Assembly (NCBI GenBank): GCA_963576785.1
Contig: OY756145.1
Span: 620,001-684,000 of the forward strand
Direction of reading: 5' to 3'
Origin: Chlorophyllum brunneum
Taxonomy: Eukaryota; Basidiomycota; Agaricomycetes; Agaricales; Agaricaceae
Length of the DNA: 64,000 nucleotides
The notes below the pieces were generated by a model that was not told the DNA's origin, did no database searches, and saw only the letters and a program-made list of their open reading frames with translations. Positions within the stretch are counted from its first letter, which is position 1; every line of letters starts with the position of its first letter. This document shows, piece by piece, positions 13,395 to 24,356 of this stretch. The translations under genes and the position numbers were made by a program.

Positions 13395-13805
13395 CTATAT
13401 TTCTCGGACTTCTCGAGACGATTCACTAACGTCGATTCCTGAATCCATACATGTCACTGCATGTTCTGCATAGGGATCAAAGCCGAGCGCGGACAAGTAT
13501 TGTCCATTCGTCGAAGCCAAGACGTTATCTCTGGTCATGCTCGCGCTCTTGATAGGGGGACACTTTCGACATAGCGTCTTCGTACTTGCGGTAACTTTTG
13601 CAAAGGCTCGATCAACACTGTGAACCCCGTCCAAGAATTTCGGTGTTCCAAGTAGCAACTCTTGTAAGTTTGGGAAGTCGGTGATCCACATGTAGAAATA
13701 ATCAACAGCCTGAGGTCGTATATTGTGAGAGAGGGTCGCAGTCCGAAAGCCAGAGCCGCGACCAAAGGTGTAGGACCGGTACTGACATGGGCCTAGAGTG
13801 ATCAA
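13395..13805 (-). pseudogene. F-box/LRR protein relic
   Basis: An open frame of about 136 codons without a credible start. One part (VDYFYMWITDFPNLQELLL, then GTPKF) resembles the mid-region of the neighbouring F-box protein (YRWITLLSNNFPKLEKLSM, then KTPLF). No F-box, no full length, and the ends do not join other exons. It is probably a decayed or truncated paralogue; a small unrelated gene is possible. Confidence 0.35.
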
Positions 13806-13907
13806 AGTCCGAGCTAGTGACTGTAAACCAAGAACGTATTTGTCCTACCAAACAACCCATAATGACGTCGCCAACAAACTTTCTTTCACCCTTCCACTCA
13901 CAAAAAA

Positions 13908-14513
13908 ATGCTGCCTTCACGACTCTTCCGCAACACAGGCCTCCCACCACCACTACGCAGCCTCCTCACTCCAAGTCCCTCACTTCCACCAACATATAAA
14001 ATCCAGCTTCGCTTTCGTCTAGGCGTGACCGTTCCAGCAGTTTCCGCACCACCTTCTTCTCGTTCACATTACTCAACAACTACCTCTTCATCACCATCAT
14101 CACCTAACGGGTTGAATTCTGAAGCGAAAACAGAGGAGGAGAAGACGGTGTTCAAGCAGTCTTTGGGTAAAATCGAACCGAAGCTTTCGATAACATTCAC
14201 TTGTACCGTCGAGGGATGTGGTGAAAGGTCGTCGCATGAGTTTACGAAACGTGCTTATGAGAAGGGAATTGTATTGGTCCAGTGTCCTGGCTGCAAGAAT
14301 CGGTATGTTTTGTGTCCTTTTGTGCCTTGCGGTGTAGCGCTGACTAAAACTCATGCTTTCATAAATAGGCACCTTATAGCGGACCACTTGGGCTGGTTTA
14401 AAGAATCCACGGAGGATGGTAAAATGCGCACAGTGGAGGATTTGTTGAAAGCGAAAGGCGAGGTGGTGAAACGGGGGAAGATTGATCCTAGTGGGACTAT
14501 CGAATTCACATAA
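13908..14513 (+). CDS. zim17: Mitochondrial zinc-finger chaperone ZIM17 (DNL type)
   Basis: DNL-type zinc finger proteins keep mitochondrial Hsp70 soluble and active in the matrix. The N-terminus is rich in Arg, Ser and Pro and lacks acidic residues, fitting a mitochondrial presequence. The zinc-binding core shows FTCTVEGCGERSSHEFTKRA and VQCPGCKNR, giving two CxxC-type pairs. After splicing it continues HLIADHLGWF, and DPSGTIEFT ends the protein. The intron is 14303-14368 (GTATGT...TAG), 66 nt, a multiple of three and without an in-frame stop, so the unspliced RNA also reads through with 22 extra residues. The family sequence supports removal because NRHLIADHLGWF is the conserved join. Confidence 0.92.
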   Translation: MLPSRLFRNTGLPPPLRSLLTPSPSLPPTYKIQLRFRLGVTVPAVSAPPSSRSHYSTTTSSSPSSPNGLNSEAKTEEEKTVFKQSLGKIEPKLSITFTCTVEGCGERSSHEFTKRAYEKGIVLVQCPGCKNRYVLCPFVPCGVALTKTHAFINRHLIADHLGWFKESTEDGKMRTVEDLLKAKGEVVKRGKIDPSGTIEFT

Positions 14514-14616
14514 ACGGCCTCATTGGTAGGTAGTTAATTATCGAATGTACCCCATCTGATAGCGTCTCAATGCAGATAAGCAGTATTGACAATGTGTGCG
14601 TGAGGTAGACGGAAGC

Positions 14617-15249
14617 TTATGAGGAAGGCGCAGCGCTGGTATTTTGTGCTGGGGGCTCCTCTACTTTGGGGATGACGCCATTGTTCTCGAGTAGTGTCTC
14701 GAGTTCACCAGATTGGTGCACTAGTAGTTCATAAGTATCGTATATCCTGATAATAAACCACTACTCACTTGAAAGGAGGATGTCACATCCACCGACAAAC
14801 TCCCCATTCACATAAATCTGAGGAATAGTCGGCCACTCCCTACAAAAATCAGTAAGCAACCGAAGCGAGCTTGGAAAAAAAGGGCACGGCGCACGAAAAC
14901 TCTTTGATACTCTGCCTCAGCTCCTGGTCCGCAAGAACATTAAACGTCTTGAGTTTCTCCACTGGCACACCCTGGAGTTCAAGAACCTGGACCGCAGCAC
15001 GAGAAAAACCGCATTGAGGTTCATCCGGGGTACCTTTCATAAACAACACCACCGGACTCGATTCGACAGCTTTTTGAATTTGAGAACGGACTTCTTGTGA
15101 GAGGAATCGGTAAGCAGCTAGTCTGCCACTAAGAAACGAAGCTGGGGTCGTTCCGCGAAGAAGACGAGTCTGTGAATAATAATATGAGCACGTTGTCGTA
15201 GGTTTGTTAATATAGCGCGTACTGAGGAACGTAGAGCTGGTCTGAACAT
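14617..15249 (-). CDS. grx5: Monothiol glutaredoxin GRX5, mitochondrial
   Basis: Monothiol glutaredoxin used in mitochondrial iron-sulfur cluster transfer. The presequence-like start MFRPALRSS is joined by an in-phase intron (GTACGC...CACAG) to [17 protein letters not shown]. The catalytic domain shows [18 protein letters not shown] with the single-cysteine CGFS active site, followed by [19 protein letters not shown] and a glycine-aspartate (GCDIL) glutathione-binding end. The tail runs [15 protein letters not shown] with stop TAA at 14617-14619. The start at 15249 lies 190 bp from the divergent dehydrogenase gene. An alternative upstream frame beginning near 15283 would bypass the intron and is less likely. 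Confidence 0.93.
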
Positions 15250-15439
15250 GGTTGAGAGGTGTGGTGGAAATACCGGAACGCACTCAAGCTATCGTCCAAT
15301 GACGTAAGCAATACGTCCACGTGATCGCCTGTCCTCCTCCCGGCAACTAACGGCGAAGTGGGATTGCCGGGCACCACACACATATGCTCTCGCAAACCCA
15401 CCGCTCAGATGCGCTTCTCGCTTTCCTCTTCTTCTCAAC
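15250..15439. promoter_or_regulatory. Shared upstream region of grx5 and SDR gene
   Basis: 190 bp between divergent start codons. No TATA box was recognised. It includes a CACGTG at about 15318-15323, a possible bHLH site (inference only). Confidence 0.35.
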
Positions 15440-16325
15440 ATGAAAGTTGCTAACCGCACTTTTGTCATTTCTGGAGGGTGAGTATCAACCTGTACTATGT
15501 GAACGGGTATTGACGTGGTATATAGCTCCTCCGGCTTGGGTCTCGCAACAGTAGAAGACCTTCTCTCTCACCAAGCCTATATCTCCATCCTCGACCGTGC
15601 TGCACCTCCCTCAGCAATCTCTCACCACCCCAATCTCAAATTCTTCAAAACAGACATCGGCAATCTCTCTCAAATCCAATCCGCAGTCAAACAAACCATC
15701 TCATGGACACGCGAAACCAAAGCCCGTCTTGGTGGTGTTATTAATTCCGCAGGTGTCGGTACAGCAGCCAAAATCATAGATGCACATGGTGAACCCCATT
15801 CATTGGATTTATGGGAATTTGCACTTGCTGTAAATTTGACTGGATCGTTTAATTTGACGAGGTTGGTGTTGAAGCATTTGGTTAAGGTTGAACCGGAGGA
15901 AGGTGCTGATGGTGAAAGGGGAGTTGTGATTTTTGTGTCGAGTGCTGCTGCTGTGAGTATACTTATACGTCTTGATTACCACTTCCGACTCATGTGGGGT
16001 GTAGTACGAAGGCCAGCCTGGCCAAACGGCCTACTCCGCGACCAAGGGTGCACTTAGGTCCATGACTTTACCCATGGCGCGCGACTTGGCGAGACACGCC
16101 GTCCGTGTCGTAACCATTGCACCAGGTGTATTCGACAGTAACATGACTACCCACTTCCCCGGCAAGACAAGAAAGAGTCTCGAAAATGACGGTATCGTTT
16201 ACCCTAGACGTTTCGGTCGACCCCGAGAATTTGCAAAGACTGTCCGATGGGTATTGGATTGTCCGTATGTCAATGGTGAGACTATCAGGTTGAGCGGAGC
16301 AGGGAGATTACCCGCCAAACTGTAA
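15440..16325 (+). CDS. Short-chain dehydrogenase (HSD17B10 / 3-hydroxyacyl-CoA dehydrogenase type 2-like)
   Basis: NAD-dependent SDR enzyme most like type-2 3-hydroxyacyl-CoA dehydrogenases of mitochondrial fatty-acid and isoleucine breakdown. Exon 1 (MKVANRTFVISGG) joins SSGLGLATVEDLL to form the Rossmann GGxSxGLG loop. Further motifs are INSAGVG (NAG-type), VSSAAA, and after a second intron YEGQPGQTAYSATKGAL with the catalytic Tyr-x3-Lys. APGVFDSNMT and RFGRPREFAKTVRWVLD follow, and VNGETIRLSGAGRL closes the domain. Introns at about 15481-15526 and 15954-16005 (GTGAGT...GTAG) are in phase. The 3' end of this gene has been duplicated and decayed downstream (16588-16788). Confidence 0.88.
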
Positions 16326-16444
16326 CTTCGCAGGAAGAGGTAGTGTTATTGATTTCGGACATTCTCGTAGAATAATTTTTTTGGCATCGCGGAAAGATGA
16401 GATGCATATATATATATCGTTATCAAGTAGATACCAACGAGTCT

Positions 16445-16790
16445 AGGCTTCGTTCTTCTTTATGTACTTTTGTAATCTCACTTTGCATTCAATCCATGCT
16501 GTGTTGGACTCGTACTGAGCAAGTGGATGGGAAAAGAGTATAGGTTAGTGAGCCAGCAAGCAGGGCAGAGATAGTTGTCTTACACGCATGTTTTCACTGC
16601 AAGTTAACGTAAAAGGCAAAGTCGAGGTGGATCCACCCACTTTCTGGGCAGGCAAGATAAGAAAGGGACCCGAAAACGATAGTATTATTTGTCCCAGACA
16701 GTCATTTGTGAAGACCATTGGATTGTCGAATGCAAATAATGAGGTGATCAGATTAAGTAGAGTAGGGAGACCATCTACTAAGCCGTAATT
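16445..16790. pseudogene. Decayed tandem duplication of the SDR / MetX-like 3' junction
   Basis: Two decayed gene ends sit between two intact ones. On the minus strand at about 16445-16518 the sequence reads like the last residues of the neighbouring hydrolase (QKYIKKNEA then stop, against TKFLNEIEA then stop). On the + strand at 16588-16788 it reads like the SDR C-terminus (AGKIRKGPENDSIICPR, against PGKTRKSLENDGIVYPR; EVIRLSRVGRPSTKP, against ETIRLSGAGRLPAKL) but lacks the catalytic part. The intact SDR end plus decayed hydrolase end form copy A; the decayed SDR end plus intact hydrolase end form copy B. TA-rich runs follow the SDR-type end in both copies (near 16407 and 16848). Confidence 0.78.
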
Positions 16791-16894
16791 TGCAGGAGGG
16801 GTGTCTTGCTTTTGGGTAGCATTTTTCTTGCAAAAGATGAAAGATATATATATATTATATATATAAAGATATAATTTCATATCGGTACATCGAT

Positions 16895-18495
16895 TTAGGC
16901 TTCAATTTCATTTAAAAACTTTGTAATCTCATCTTGCATGAATTTAAGGTCCTCTGGATTAGGCCCGTACCCAGCTGTGAGTTCAACATAAGAATAAGGA
17001 AACGGAAACTAGATAACGTAGATGGAGCTCACCCATATGTCCCCAAACAGAAGGTATAACCACCAACTTTGCAGTATTCGGCATAGAAGCAACCTCAGCC
17101 TCACTATCTTCAGGCTGAATTCCACGAGTTAGTATTCCACCTTCATATATATTACAAAAAAAGACTCACAGGGAAATAGAGATCCGTCTTGCAAGGCATA
17201 ATCAACCCCTTTGCAGTGATTTTTGATAAACATTGAGCTAGATCACCACCATCACGAATGGTTGTAACGTCTCCGGTTTCCCAAGTATGGAAAAGTGTAA
17301 CGTAGTCGTTGGCGTCCCAGAGGAGATGAGAAGCTTCCCATTCACCTCGCATAAAAGTGTCTAGGTCTGGGTATCTGATTGAGATATGGTGGTGAGTGGT
17401 TGTTAACAGAAAACGAGCCGGGATGCTTACCGGCCATCCATCAAATAAAGTTTGTCACGGAACCACTGGACGGGTTTTCAGCTGAAAACGCTGTTGGGTT
17501 GGGATAGGTGACGTACAGCTTGTCCATATGCCCAGGCACAGTAGGCACGACCAAAAGCGCGGAGACCTCGTTGGGGTTGGGAGGTGTAATGACCATTGTC
17601 GAAATCCTTAGAGGCTAATAAAGCTGCCTTTGGGCCTTCGATGAAGCTATTGGGGAGTTCAGTGATTTTGTAAGTGTGAAATATAGTGAAATGTATACCA
17701 TTTGTTATGATCGCTGGTACGCGCCGATCCGCAGATTGCTACGTATCTATGAGAGGATAAGGATACCAGATTGTAAAGGTGAGGTAACGCATTTACCTCT
17801 CGACATAGTCGGGGTATACGACGGCCCAGTAATAGGCCTGTTGGCCGCCCATTGAGAAGCCTACTGCGACGTGAACTTTTTGGACTCCGAGATGTTGAAG
17901 GACAGCGTATTGTGCGCGACTGCAAAGTTGTTTGTAAGAGTGAAGTTGGAATGTGAGGTGTGATACATACATATTGTCCTCGTAAGAGACATTTGGGAAG
18001 TATGGTCCGTTGTATGGAGCTGGCTGGGGCGTTATGAGTAACGGTTGAATGGTAACAGGAGGTGAATCTGGCTCACGGTGTTGGAAGGAGAGCTAGACTT
18101 GGGGACGGTCAGAACGAAGAGTTGGTGCAATAAGACAACGCTCACTTCGCCATTGGAGAAGAGTGCGAAGGTGACGATGAAATACTTCTCAGGACTGAAG
18201 GTCTGGTATTGTATCAGTCAGGTTCAGCAGCGCAAGGTGCTGTGCACACCTTGTCAGGACCAATCAAGTATTGTTGACCTATGAACGCAAATCATTGACA
18301 TGCGGTCACTGTGTGGACCGATAGCATACTGTCAAGTATCCCTCCATAACAAGTTGGGAATACAACGCAGGGATCCTTCGGATCTCCATACGTCCTGTAA
18401 GCAGTTATAGCGTCAGGTATAACACCTCCTTCGACTCGCAGTCGTCCATGGTGGTGGTAGCGGGTCTTTGAAGCTGAGAAATCGAAGAAGCTCAT
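16895..18495 (-). CDS. MetX-like alpha/beta hydrolase (homoserine acetyltransferase family)
   Basis: Belongs to the alpha/beta hydrolases related to homoserine O-acetyltransferase. Whether it acylates homoserine or acts on another substrate cannot be told. The start MSFFDFSASKTRYHHHG is followed by VEGGVIPDAITAYRTYGD and a CVVFPTCYGG strand-loop. The nucleophile elbow is GFSMGGQQAYYWA, with Ser as catalytic residue, in an exon beginning RAQYAVLQHLGVQKVHV. YVAICGSARTSDHNKW follows, as in MetX proteins. The C-terminus is NPEDLKFMQDEITKFLNEI. About eight short introns. The stop TAA is at 16895-16897 and the start at 18495. A decayed copy of its last codons lies at 16445-16518. Confidence 0.82.
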
Positions 18496-18686
18496 GGCTG
18501 TGTGCTAGACCCTCTGGGTGGGTACCAAGCTAGACGACGGCGTGGCATTTATAGCTGGGAGAATGGATGAGGAGCTGATTCGCACGTCGGCTGTGCATGG
18601 GTGTCTGCTGCACGGGTAACGTGACCTCCAACTTACCGTGTCGTGCATTATGTCTCCCCCATGACCCTGTTTACGCACCGCAGACA
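18496..18686. promoter_or_regulatory. Shared upstream region of MetX-like and RTC4-like genes
   Basis: 191 bp between divergent starts. An in-frame upstream ATG at 18597 could extend the RTC4-like protein by 30 residues, but those residues look non-coding. Confidence 0.35.
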
Positions 18687-21600
18687 ATGGAGAGCTACAT
18701 GAGCAAACTCCACAACAAGGGAGAGACGCTCTTCTCCACCAACATGACGCGTCTCAAACAGCAACCCCCGCCTCGTTCGGGAATCTTTGAGGATCTCGGG
18801 AGTTCATTCAAGCCAAAACAGCCAGTGGAGAAGAAATACAGACGGCGTTCCCCCTCGGTATCCGACTTTGGTTCGGACGAGGACAGTGAAGATGAAATGG
18901 ATTGTCTTTCGCAGAATACACAAGCAGACGAAAAGAAAGTCGTAGCTGGGGAGAAGCAATCGTCCTATACTTCTTATCATCAAGATATGCTTGAGAGCCG
19001 GTCGAAGGCGTTAAAGGGACTTAAATTCAACAAAAAGTCAAGTTCTGTCGAGGTGGAGAACAAGAAACCGTCACCTCCTCGCCAAAAACCTCGACCAAGG
19101 ACGAAGGAACTACGGTACCACAGTGACAGAGATGATGAGATCGAGACCGAGAGGGAGGTTCATAAGAACCACCGAAATACTTCATTGGCATCGAATACGA
19201 TCACAACCTCTCGACCTAAACCACGACCTCGACCCAAACCACGTCCCCCGGCAACCTCTGATTACCAACCGTTCGACACTCCAAACAAGAAATCATCAGC
19301 ACAGACGTTATCTTCACTACCCCTCCCCTCACCTCTGTCTTCCCAGAAAAGCCCCGCCGCTGCTTCTCGGGACCCCCAGCGAACGTCACCAGCAGCGAAC
19401 CTCAGTACAGGTTCGTCGAGTGGTGTAAGTAATGCTTCCCCATCTTCTCATCCCCCTCCTCCGGATTCATCATTCAGATCAACAACCACTACTCTACAAT
19501 CCTCCAAATCAGCACCTCGACTCTCGCAAAAGTTTCCTAGCTTTTCCCCCCTCAATTCACCAACTTCGAAACCTAATACAGTAACTGCTGCGCAGAGTTT
19601 TCCATTACTTTCTCCCCTCTCAAAGGAAATGAAGACGAAATCTCCCAAAGCCAAGGGGAGGGATAAAGGAAAAAGGAAGGCTGCTGCTCGGAATTTGCAG
19701 CCTTTCCCTATGTCAACTCAGGATTTTGGTGGTATTTCTGCGTCATCAGAAGATGAATCTGACGCTGGTGGGCGTCATACCCGTAAGAGGAGGTATCAAG
19801 GAGACGGTGGAGGGCCTTCGTGCGTTCCCTTCCATCTCAACACCCAAGATCTAACCTGCTTTATAGCGCGGTGGATAATATGGATTTATACGAAGAGGAC
19901 GACTCATGTGCGTCCATTTACTATTCCTGGGGGCACTTACTCACGACGGACTTTAGTATTTATGTCCCCCGCCGTGGACCCAAGGACACTCTGCCCATAT
20001 TGCGACGAACCACTCCCAACTACACCTACACTTCTCCTCCTCCGACTTCTCCAAGCCACACACAAAAAATCCCATCCGGATTCACGCTCGACCAACCCGT
20101 TAGGGCGTAAAGCTCCCTTATCAACATTCGTGACTGTATGCCAGCGACATAGATTCGAAACTGATATTCTCCCAGAAGCCGAAGCTAAAGGGTGGCCCAA
20201 GACCATAAATTGGGAAAAATTGGGATTGAGGATCGAGAAGCTACGAATGGATTTGTGTGAAATTATGGAGGATTCTGGACCTGGAGAGGTTGATATGCAA
20301 GCGCTGGTACAGCGGGATGGGGAAGAAGGACGTGGGGAGGGGAAGCGAATGCTGATGACGAGTTTTACAGGTAAAGGTCCAAAGATGAGATGTGTGTTTT
20401 GGAGGGAGGCTATGAAAGCTGTTTTAGTACGTGGTTCGAGAGCTGTGAATGGTGTCAGATCCCAGTTTTTGGATTTCGAGAAGAGTCAACCGGGATAGTG
20501 CGTCTTGCAAAAATCCATTTTGTATGAAATCTGTTGACTGACGGTTTGTGTATAGCTATGGAGAGCTTGGGTCGATGATCATACATCAAACACTCTTGAA
20601 TATGTTTCCACTGGATTCCTTCGACCCGCATATCATTACCCCCTTCACGGCTAACGAGTTCATTCAACGTATACTCATACCGGAAGTCGCGCTTAGACTT
20701 ATTATGGAGGATCGTGGACTCAAAGGATTTATGGGCGCTGAGACGGCGCTTCAGGTCTTGAGAGATAGTACAGCGTATGGTGTGGCTATGTTCCCTGAAG
20801 ACGGTGGAGAAGGAGGTGGAGGACCTGCGAAGAAGAATAACGAAGATCGTCACTTTGGCAAGTTTGGTGTTGCTGGTGTTGGCGTAGGAGATAGGATTGT
20901 TATGGAGAGAGCTAGGAAGAGGAGGAAAGAGATTGAGGAAGGTGGTGATGTGGATATTGAGAACCATATGGATCTTATGGCTGAAAGTGGGAAGGAGAGT
21001 GAGGGAGATAGGAAAGGGGAGCTCAAGGGACGAGGAAGACGTGTTATACGTGGTGACTGGAAATCCAGGAATGTTGCTTCGGAGGTGGATGAGCAGCCGT
21101 TTCCACGAAAAACTACCGTTAGGAAGAAGAAACGCGGTACCGCAACCGACTCGGATGCGATTTCTATTGAAGACGAGACCGATTCAGGTCTGAAATTAGT
21201 TGGGTCTCGAGCGAACGAGAGACCACGGAGGAACACGAAGATTATTAGCTACACCGATGTTTCCAGTGACGACGACCATGACGACGAGAGAAGAAGATCG
21301 AAACCTCGACATCGGTCACGTTCAAAGTCGAAAACGAGAAACGCATATCCAAGGTCACCTCCTGTGCCCATGCCACGGAAACCGGAACTGGAATCGGACC
21401 TTGGTTCGCGAAAATTGTCGTTGTCAGATATGGAGATATGTTCCAGTAGTGATGATGGAGATTCAAGAAAGCGGGAAGGAAAATCGCGATCACGGTTACG
21501 AAAAGGCGGGAGTGGAAGTTCATTGAGGAAGTCGAGGCGAAAGGAGGAAGAGGAAGAGAGGGTTGTGGATTTGGATTTGAATACGCCGATACCTAAACGT

Positions 21601-22122
21601 CGTGGTTTGCTAAAGGGAAAAGGGATGGATGGGGAGGGGGATGGGGATCCTACACCTCGGCCGGGACGACATTTTGACTCTGGTTCTACCCTAGTACGAC
21701 CCCGAGGTCAGGAGAGTGTACTTGCCAAAGCTCGAGCTCGAACTCAAGGAAGCAGGTTCGTACTTTTTTGACAATGAAAATTTACTGATGTATACTAATG
21801 GTTTTTAAGTAGTAACCCCCAAACCAACGAGAAATCTGTAGTCATGAAGTCAGGAAAGAAGGATCCGTGGGTTTACGATATACGTTCGGCTATCCTGGAG
21901 GGTAGCAGTAGCGATAATACCCCTTCTGACCCTGCGAGCGAAGAATTAGAAGAGGTATTTGGTGGGAAATGGGACAAAGGGAAGAAGAACAAGAAAAAGA
22001 AGAAAGAACTGAAGGATGATCATAACGATAACGATGATTTTAGATGGCTTTTGAGTGATCCTCCGTCACAGGAGGGATTGTTGGAGTCTGTGAAGAGTAG
22101 TAGAAAGTTTGATCGGTCGTAA
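18687..22122 (+). CDS. RTC4-like domain protein
   Basis: Yeast Rtc4 was named from a screen on telomere capping; the biochemical role is unknown. The long N-terminal half is disordered, Ser/Pro/Lys-rich (MESYMSKLHNKGETLFS, then RPKPRPRPKPRPP). Two introns (about 19820-19866 and 19905-19954) join SAVDNMDLYEEDDS to LFMSPAVDPRTLCPYCDEPL. This CPYC motif is a likely zinc knuckle. The RTC4-like domain follows: FVTVCQRHRFETDILPEA, then after an intron YGELGSMIIHQTLLNMF, ITPFTANEFIQRILIPEVA and LRLIMEDRGL. The C-terminal half is highly charged with many basic runs (nuclear-localisation-like) and Ser/Asp clusters. The last exon has DPWVYDIRSAILEG and ends at 22122. The domain occupies only the middle of the protein. 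Confidence 0.8.
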
Positions 22123-22604
22123 GCTATGGATGCTGGATGGTGGAGTATGCTAGGCTTTCTTATAATACTACGTTTTCTGTCTGATAGTGGTATTGTATGA
22201 TTCAAATGTGTTTATTAAATTACAGAAATTCAAAGATTATAGTGTCTATTTTTACCTCGGAACGAGGACATGGTGGTATTTTGGGTCCTATGTGCATACC
22301 TTTTACGAGCCTTCGTTACTTTCAATTTCACAACGCCCACGTCCTACTAGATTCATTTTAATCCTCGGATATGGACTCCGTGTCATAGATTGGATACACT
22401 CGTCTTTCATGCCCCCTCGCCTCATTTCCTTTCCACAATATTAGGGTTTTTTATGCTCTCGTGATGGTAGTAGTATCATGTGCCTCAATATAGTTTGTTT
22501 TTGTGTGGCCGACCAAAGAAAGGTTTTTGAGTTTCAGAGTCGGATCAGGTGACGACATAGGGTGGAAGATAACATGCAACCCTCTTCTCATTCTAACCAC
22601 CACA
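22123..22604. other. Intergenic stretch
   Basis: The 3' flank of the RTC4-like gene and 5' flank of the next gene, with no recognised feature. An in-frame ATG at 22503 could extend the next protein by 34 residues. Confidence 0.35.
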
Positions 22605-23915
22605 ATGCTCTCCCGGACGAAATCTGCAGTTCTTAGTCGACGCACAAGCTCGCTGACGCTACGGGTCAGAGGAAAAGCTCCTCGTCATCAAGCTCCTAGC
22701 CTTCAACCAGTTTTCATATCCCCAAAACCCCGTTTTCCAACCGAAATCGTTGAACTGATCATTAATCTCGTTCTCTCATCTTGTCCTTGTTCGGACTTAC
22801 GCCGTTCTGCTGTTGCTTCAATTATTTGTGCTTCCAAGGCTCTTCGCGAAATTGCTCTGGGGTTGTTTTTTCGGGATGTGGTTGTCGGGTCTCGGGTTTG
22901 TTATCTTGACCTGTGGAATTTGCTTCTTGCCGAGAGAGATGTAATGGGTGTGTCCGATAGTTTTGGTTGGGTCAGGTATTTTTTTTTTCCTTTTGTCCCT
23001 TTTTTTGGGCGCATATATTGACCGTACGGGATATGTTCCAGGTCGTTGTTCGGTCCCTCGCATATGATCAGAAATGGTATGAAGAGCCTTGGAGCATTCG
23101 TCAACCTGCGTACCCTCGAAATCTGTTTCATAACCGAAGGCTTCGAAACACAAGATCTGATAGTCACTTTGCTTTTGGACTCTTTCGCTCAATCTCCTGC
23201 AAAACTCAATTTGAAATCCCTCGCTTTAATGCATATCCCGCGCATTGACACTAAACTGCTCGGTCCTATTGCCAAAACATTTCCTCAGCTGACGAAACTG
23301 GAATTAACAACAACTAATTGCATTGAGATCGGCTGTTGCTCGACTTGCTTGGAGAGTAGTCTTGAGTGTACGAGACACTCACCGATACCGGATTACTACT
23401 TGAGCGCGGAAAGCCTTGCTGTTGACGTTCTCGTATCCTCTCTGGTTGAACGTTTACTGAACCCGTTCCTCGTGGTTGCATCTTTTTAGAAATCCTTTGC
23501 TAAATCCCTGCGTCCTCTTGAAAAGCTCGAAAATTTGTATCTGGGGATCTACCTTTCGGACGCATATATCCTGGAAGAACATATTGCTCATTCTGACGGA
23601 GGCTTTGGTGGACTAGAGTTGATGACCCGTTTGCCGCTTTGCGCGATATGTAGGGATTCTTTGAAACAAATGCGCCAGAGGGAAATTGGTGCTTCGAAAA
23701 TCCTTGCGAACACATTCCCGAGCCTGGTCAAAATTCAATGGGATACGCTGTTCTTGCCACTTGCCAAGAAAAGCACGGAATGTGCAGAAGACGATTTTTA
23801 TTTTCGCGACGAAGACGAAACTCTTGTAGCTGCGCGGGTGCCCTATGTTTCTGTTTTCGTTTTCGATAGAGCCGATGGATTCGCAGAACTGGTGAAAGAG
23901 CGGAGATTCTGGTAA
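22605..23915 (+). CDS. F-box-like / LRR-like protein
   Basis: Not recognised as a named protein. The N-terminus is basic. KPRFPTEIVELIINLVLSSC resembles the short F-box-like helix of Agaricomycete F-box proteins, and ALREIALGLFFRDVVVGSRV follows in the usual place. LRR-like segments then appear: FVNLRTLEICFI, LNLKSLALMHIPRID and FPQLTKLELTTTN. Introns at about 22976-23042 and 23431-23489 keep the frame; the second joins AVDVL to KSFAKSLRPLEKLENLYL. It ends ELVKERRFW with stop at 23913-23915. Probable role is an SCF adaptor or orphan F-box-like protein. It is more distant from the two other F-box genes here than they are from each other. Confidence 0.7.
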
Positions 23916-24356
23916 GAAGACACATTACTCTCTGTCAGCAACTTCTTACCTCGTCTTGCTCAGACACATTTCCCAAGAATTTGACGGCACACGACTCTCC
24001 AACTACTTACCCTTCGGCTGATTCAGTCCATAATATCTGAAAATAAAAGGTGTTGTTACGAGGCAATGTTCCGAGATGGAAGACCTTAAAAAACAGTCTA
24101 CATGGTAAACCTTAACGATCCAAGCAGCGTTCTGACAGGTAGCCCAAGGTTGTAGGCTAATGATGGTCCTTGTTTTTCTTTGTTATCATCACATCAAAAC
24201 ATCACGCTTCGTTGACCATGATCCGTTTGTGGCTCTGTCAGATTGGATAGGTGAACTCCATCATCCTGGGTGATCTACAGTCTGTGGTGCGCACGCCTCT
24301 ACCGAGTACTAGATTGAATGTTCGACTCATATTCTACCCTCACAGGATGATAGATC
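23916..24356. other. Intergenic stretch
   Basis: Between two same-strand F-box-like genes. No recognised element. Confidence 0.35.
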
